Part shown: piece by piece, positions 17,864 through 19,977 of the stretch
How the letters are laid out: every line of letters begins with the position of its first letter
Numbering within the stretch: the first letter of the stretch is position 1
Origin: Roseimaritima sp.
Lineage (GTDB): Bacteria; Planctomycetota; Planctomycetia; Pirellulales; Pirellulaceae
Assembly: GCA_007124075.1 (NCBI GenBank)
Contig: SLFV01000073.1
Location: forward strand, 1-19,977
Direction: 5' to 3'
DNA: 19,977 nucleotides
The notes under the pieces: model-generated
The model's database searches: none
The model's input: the letters and a program-made list of their open reading frames with translations, nothing else
Told to the model about the DNA's origin: nothing
Position numbers and translations under genes: made by a program

Positions 17864-18215
17864 AATAGCAAAAAGAAGCCATTAACGTAAGGCAATGGGG
17901 CAACTTCGCCCAAAAAGCCGTGCTCTGGCGAAGCCCAGCGATTTTCATCAATGGAAACGCCTCTGCTACAACATTGAAAGTAACGCAAATTGACGATTTG
18001 TAAAATCGAAGGATGTTCGTTGACGCCCAATCGGGAAATTATACACGGGTAGGACGACACGTTCGCGGCGATCAATGCCAGGATCACCGCGCTTCATCAG
18101 ATTTTCACGTGCCGCATCAGCTCTCGTGTGGTGTACGGACTGGCTGTCTCGTTTTTTAATTTTTAAACTTGAGGACAACCGTACGAGGCATTTTTTAAAA
18201 AGAAATTAGGCATTG
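17864..18215. other. Divergent intergenic region between kinase and thiO
   Basis: I find no convincing gene in this roughly 350-base stretch. It separates divergent genes and should hold both promoters. It contains a perfect TATAAT on the minus strand, an AT-rich run at 18151-18168 (GTTTTTTAATTTTTAAAC), and a 6-bp stem with a 3-base loop at 17994-18008 (arms CGATTT / AAATCG). For thiO, TTGAGG (18169-18174) followed 17 bases later by a T-rich hexamer near 18192 is a weak possible promoter giving a very short leader. I see no TPP-riboswitch-like conserved core before thiO. Confidence 0.4.
18038..18043 (-). promoter_or_regulatory. Perfect -10 hexamer (TATAAT) candidate for the kinase operon
   Basis: TATAAT is present on the minus strand 238 bases before the kinase start. 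There is no recognisable TTGACA-like -35 at 16-18 bases. If used, the leader would be about 230 bases long. The hexamer match alone is suggestive, not proof. Confidence 0.25.
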
Positions 18216-19337
18216 ATGACCCATTCAGACCTCATTGTGATCGGCGGCGGTGTGATTGGTCTCAGTATCGCTTGGGAGGCTAGTCAGCACGGCCTGAGTG
18301 TGACGCTCCTGGAGGATCGCGCCGAGGTCGGACGTGGGTGTTCGTGGGCGGCGGCTGGGATTCTGCCAGCTACCAATTTGAAGACCGCGACGGATCCGCT
18401 GGAACGTCTGCGTGGACTTAGCCATCAGCTCCATCCTCAATGGGCCCGTAAGCTGCGGGAGCTGACCGGAATCGACACGGGGCTGCGGCGATGCGGCGGC
18501 CTCTACGTGGCTACAACACCAGGTGAAGCCGCTGCTTTGGTGGGCCTGCAGGACTATTGGAAATCCGACGCTATCGAATGTCGTCGTCTGTTTCCTGCCG
18601 AACTTGCGTCTGTGGAACCAGCGTTGCAGCCGATGATTCAAAGCCAACGCCTGCGGCTTGCGTTGCAGGTGCCCGATGAGCATCAACTGCGTTGCCCCAG
18701 TCATTTAAAAGCCTTGGAGTTTGTGTGTCGACAGGCTGGGGTTCGGGTCGAGACATCCGCGACTGCACGCAGTTTCGCGGAATCGTCGCGGCAGGTAACC
18801 GTCGTGACGGAACACGATACCTTTCACGGAGGGGCAATGGTGTTGACGGCTGGCAGCTGGTCAACGCTAATCGGCCAACAATGCGGAGTTTCGTTACAGG
18901 TCGTTCCGGTCCGTGGGCAAATGCTACTGTACCGACTGCCGTCTCCCCTTTTTCGTCACGTGATTAACGAGGGGAATCGGTATTTCGTTGCTCGTGAGGA
19001 CGGGCATCTATTGATCGGTTCCTGCGAGGAGGAAGTCGGTTTTCAGGAACAAACGACCACTGCGGCACTGGAGCGTTTTCGGCATTGGGCGATTGGTTAC
19101 TACCCCGCACTGGGCGCATTGCAGCCGATCAAGTCTTGGGCGGGTTTGCGGCCGGGAACGGTAGACGGTTTTCCCTACATCGGTCGGATTCCTGGCCGCC
19201 AAAACTGCTTTGTGGCGACGGGCCACTATCGCAGTGGTATTCACCTGTCATGCGGCACCGCCGTCGTCATCTTAGATCTGATCACTGGGCAGAAACCGCG
19301 TATCGCGTGTGACGAATTCCGTGTTGGACGCGGATGA
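18216..19337 (+). CDS. thiO: Glycine oxidase / FAD-dependent amine oxidase, ThiO-like
   Basis: ThiO oxidises glycine to iminoacetate/glyoxylate imine for the thiazole ring of thiamine, with FAD and oxygen. The 373-aa product has the FAD-binding GGGVIG at residues 10-15 with Glu33 ending the second strand (VTLLE), then CSWAAAGIL, the DAAO/GO-family motif near the flavin. VPVRGQMLLY lies near residue 230, GLRPGTVDGFPYIGR has Arg312, and GHYRSGIHLS has Arg339. By family comparison these two arginines correspond to Arg302 and Arg329 of Bacillus subtilis ThiO, the first of which binds the substrate carboxylate. ATG 18216 is used, with TTAGG just upstream; an in-frame TTG precedes it. No other thiamine gene (thiS, thiG, thiE) is in the window, so a general D-amino-acid or sarcosine oxidase role is possible. 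Confidence 0.88.
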   Translation: MTHSDLIVIGGGVIGLSIAWEASQHGLSVTLLEDRAEVGRGCSWAAAGILPATNLKTATDPLERLRGLSHQLHPQWARKLRELTGIDTGLRRCGGLYVATTPGEAAALVGLQDYWKSDAIECRRLFPAELASVEPALQPMIQSQRLRLALQVPDEHQLRCPSHLKALEFVCRQAGVRVETSATARSFAESSRQVTVVTEHDTFHGGAMVLTAGSWSTLIGQQCGVSLQVVPVRGQMLLYRLPSPLFRHVINEGNRYFVAREDGHLLIGSCEEEVGFQEQTTTAALERFRHWAIGYYPALGALQPIKSWAGLRPGTVDGFPYIGRIPGRQNCFVATGHYRSGIHLSCGTAVVILDLITGQKPRIACDEFRVGRG

Positions 19338-19362
19338 ACCACTGGTTTTGCCAGTCCAACGC

Positions 19363-19668
19363 TCACCCCATGCGATCCAGCAATCGTCCGAGGGCGATGT
19401 CCATTTTTTCCGGTGTGTCATACGTGCCATTGGCGATCGAGCGACGGATTTCCGCAACACGATCAACGCGAATTTCTCCCCCTCCCGCGATCGCATCGGT
19501 GCCCGCCGTTCGCGATACCTGCGACAATGTTGATGACAGATCCAGTTGATCTATCGGACCGGCGGAAGTGGGCGGCTTTGAAGCCGGAACCGAACTGGTA
19601 CGGCTGTTTGCTTGACCAGCCTGCGTGAACTGCGTGGCGTCGACACGGATGGGTCCGAAAATCTGCAT
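19363..19668 (-). CDS. flgM: FlgM-family anti-sigma-28 factor
   Basis: FlgM binds the flagellar sigma factor FliA (sigma-28) and blocks late flagellar genes until it is exported through the finished hook-basal body. The 101-aa product has a disordered N-terminal half (Ser/Thr/Gln/Pro-rich, residues 10-38), DQLDLS (40-45), then the conserved C-terminal sigma-binding helices EIRVDRVAEIR and IANGTYDTPEKMDIALGRLL (about 65-97). This order and the TYDTPEK motif are typical of FlgM. ATG 19668 has AGGGAG about 10 bases upstream. It converges on thiO with 25 bases between stops. No other flagellar gene is seen in the window; the genes to the right may continue such a locus. Swimming is expected for one life stage of many Pirellulales. 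Confidence 0.88.
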   Translation of the reverse strand: MQIFGPIRVDATQFTQAGQANSRTSSVPASKPPTSAGPIDQLDLSSTLSQVSRTAGTDAIAGGGEIRVDRVAEIRRSIANGTYDTPEKMDIALGRLLDRMG

Positions 19669-19763
19669 GGATCGATTGCTCCCTGAGGATGTTTCTGGCC
19701 GCCATAAACAGTCCCTTCCTCAAAAGGTTTGTAAATGGCGATAGGCGCTATGGAAGATCAAGC

Positions 19764-19788
19764 TGCGAAACGTAACGCTTACGTTGCA
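19764..19788. repeat. Inverted repeat in the flgM leader
   Basis: AACGTAA (19769-19775) and TTACGTT (19779-19785) form a perfect 7-bp stem with a CGC loop. TGC (19764-19766) and GCA (19786-19788) extend it to 10 bp with a two-base GA bulge. There is no T-run on the flgM strand after it. It may be a protein-binding operator or an RNA hairpin about 100 bases before the flgM start. Confidence 0.4.
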
Positions 19789-19897
19789 GACTGATAGTTT
19801 CCGAAGTTCCGGGGCGCCGCAATCCATGTCCCTGAAGGGATGCATTCCGTGGCAGATGAGAGACTTCGCTGCGCTAGCTGACGGAGACCGTTAATAG

Positions 19898-19925
19898 GTA
19901 TCGGCAGCAAACTAGCACATCTTCA
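19898..19925 (-). promoter_or_regulatory. Possible sigma-28-type (FliA) promoter upstream of flgM
   Basis: On the minus strand GCCGATAC (19905-19898) matches seven of eight positions of the flagellar -10 consensus GCCGATAA. TGAAGATG (19925-19918), 12 bases upstream, matches the -35 consensus TAAAGTTT at five of eight; the usual spacing is 11. Transcription would start near 19890, leaving a leader of about 220 bases. The -10 match is good; the rest is weak. Confidence 0.3.
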
Positions 19926-19977
19926 GTGAACTCCCCCGGATCTCCGTAAAACACACGGCATCCCAAGCCTGTCGGAT

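Larger units (their letters stand above)
19669..19977 (-). other. Upstream region of flgM, no gene visible
   Basis: These 309 bases reach the window edge with no convincing coding region on either strand; the minus-strand frame starting at 19723 is out of frame with flgM and overlaps it. The stretch likely holds the flgM promoter and a long leader. A strong inverted repeat and a sigma-28-like site inside it are listed separately. A small partly paired element (TCCCT / AGGGA) lies around 19828-19841. Confidence 0.35.

Noticed and set aside
17994..18008. 6-bp hairpin CGATTT / AAATCG as a terminator
   Set aside because: AT-rich stem, no T-run, and position in a divergent promoter region; expected by chance at this length.
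19463..19723. Minus-strand 86-residue frame overlapping flgM
   Set aside because: It is out of frame with flgM over most of its length, and FlgM motifs clearly define the real frame; its upstream part has no independent support.

Overview
The window looks like chromosomal DNA of a planctomycete, most likely a Rhodopirellula/Pirellula-type member of the Pirellulales. That assignment is inference. It rests on a tail-anchored Ser/Thr kinase with the N-terminal extension I associate with planctomycete kinases, large signal-peptide TPR proteins beside an ExbB/ExbD pair, many taxon-restricted membrane proteins, moderate-high GC, scarce Shine-Dalgarno sequences and several non-ATG start options. There is no rRNA, tRNA, CRISPR array, insertion sequence or phage gene that I can recognise. 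It reads as core rather than mobile DNA.

Layout. Positions 1-5346 (minus strand) hold an envelope cluster read right to left: a ~1046-aa TPR protein, a probable terminator/attenuator, a ~345-aa TPR protein, an ExbB/TolQ proton-channel protein, and the first 25 codons of ExbD, cut by the window edge. Positions 5584-8294 (plus) hold two tightly coupled membrane proteins of unknown function that share a repeated beta-rich module. Malate dehydrogenase follows (8417-9370), then a degenerate alpha/beta-hydrolase (9659-10450), a stand-alone response-regulator receiver (10633-11043) abutting a DUF423 membrane protein (11044-11502), and the pyrimidine pair pyrB plus a dihydroorotase-like gene overlapping by 4 bases (11755-14033). 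A RarD/EamA permease (14040-15020) converges with, and overlaps by 10 bases, a minus-strand PlsC-type acyltransferase. A Ser/Thr kinase lies just upstream of that acyltransferase on the same strand (16238-17800). A divergent thiO-like glycine oxidase (18216-19337) is followed by a convergent minus-strand flgM (19363-19668) with a long leader.

The most informative reading is that two apparent enzymes have lost their catalytic residues. The dihydroorotase beside pyrB lacks the metal-binding His-x-His and the catalytic Asp of its family, so it is probably the structural partner of aspartate carbamoyltransferase, as in the Pseudomonas PyrB/PyrC' pair. The small alpha/beta-hydrolase has Arg at the nucleophile position and lacks the other triad residues. 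The repeated module in the two membrane proteins at 5584-8294 is the best candidate for an undescribed system.
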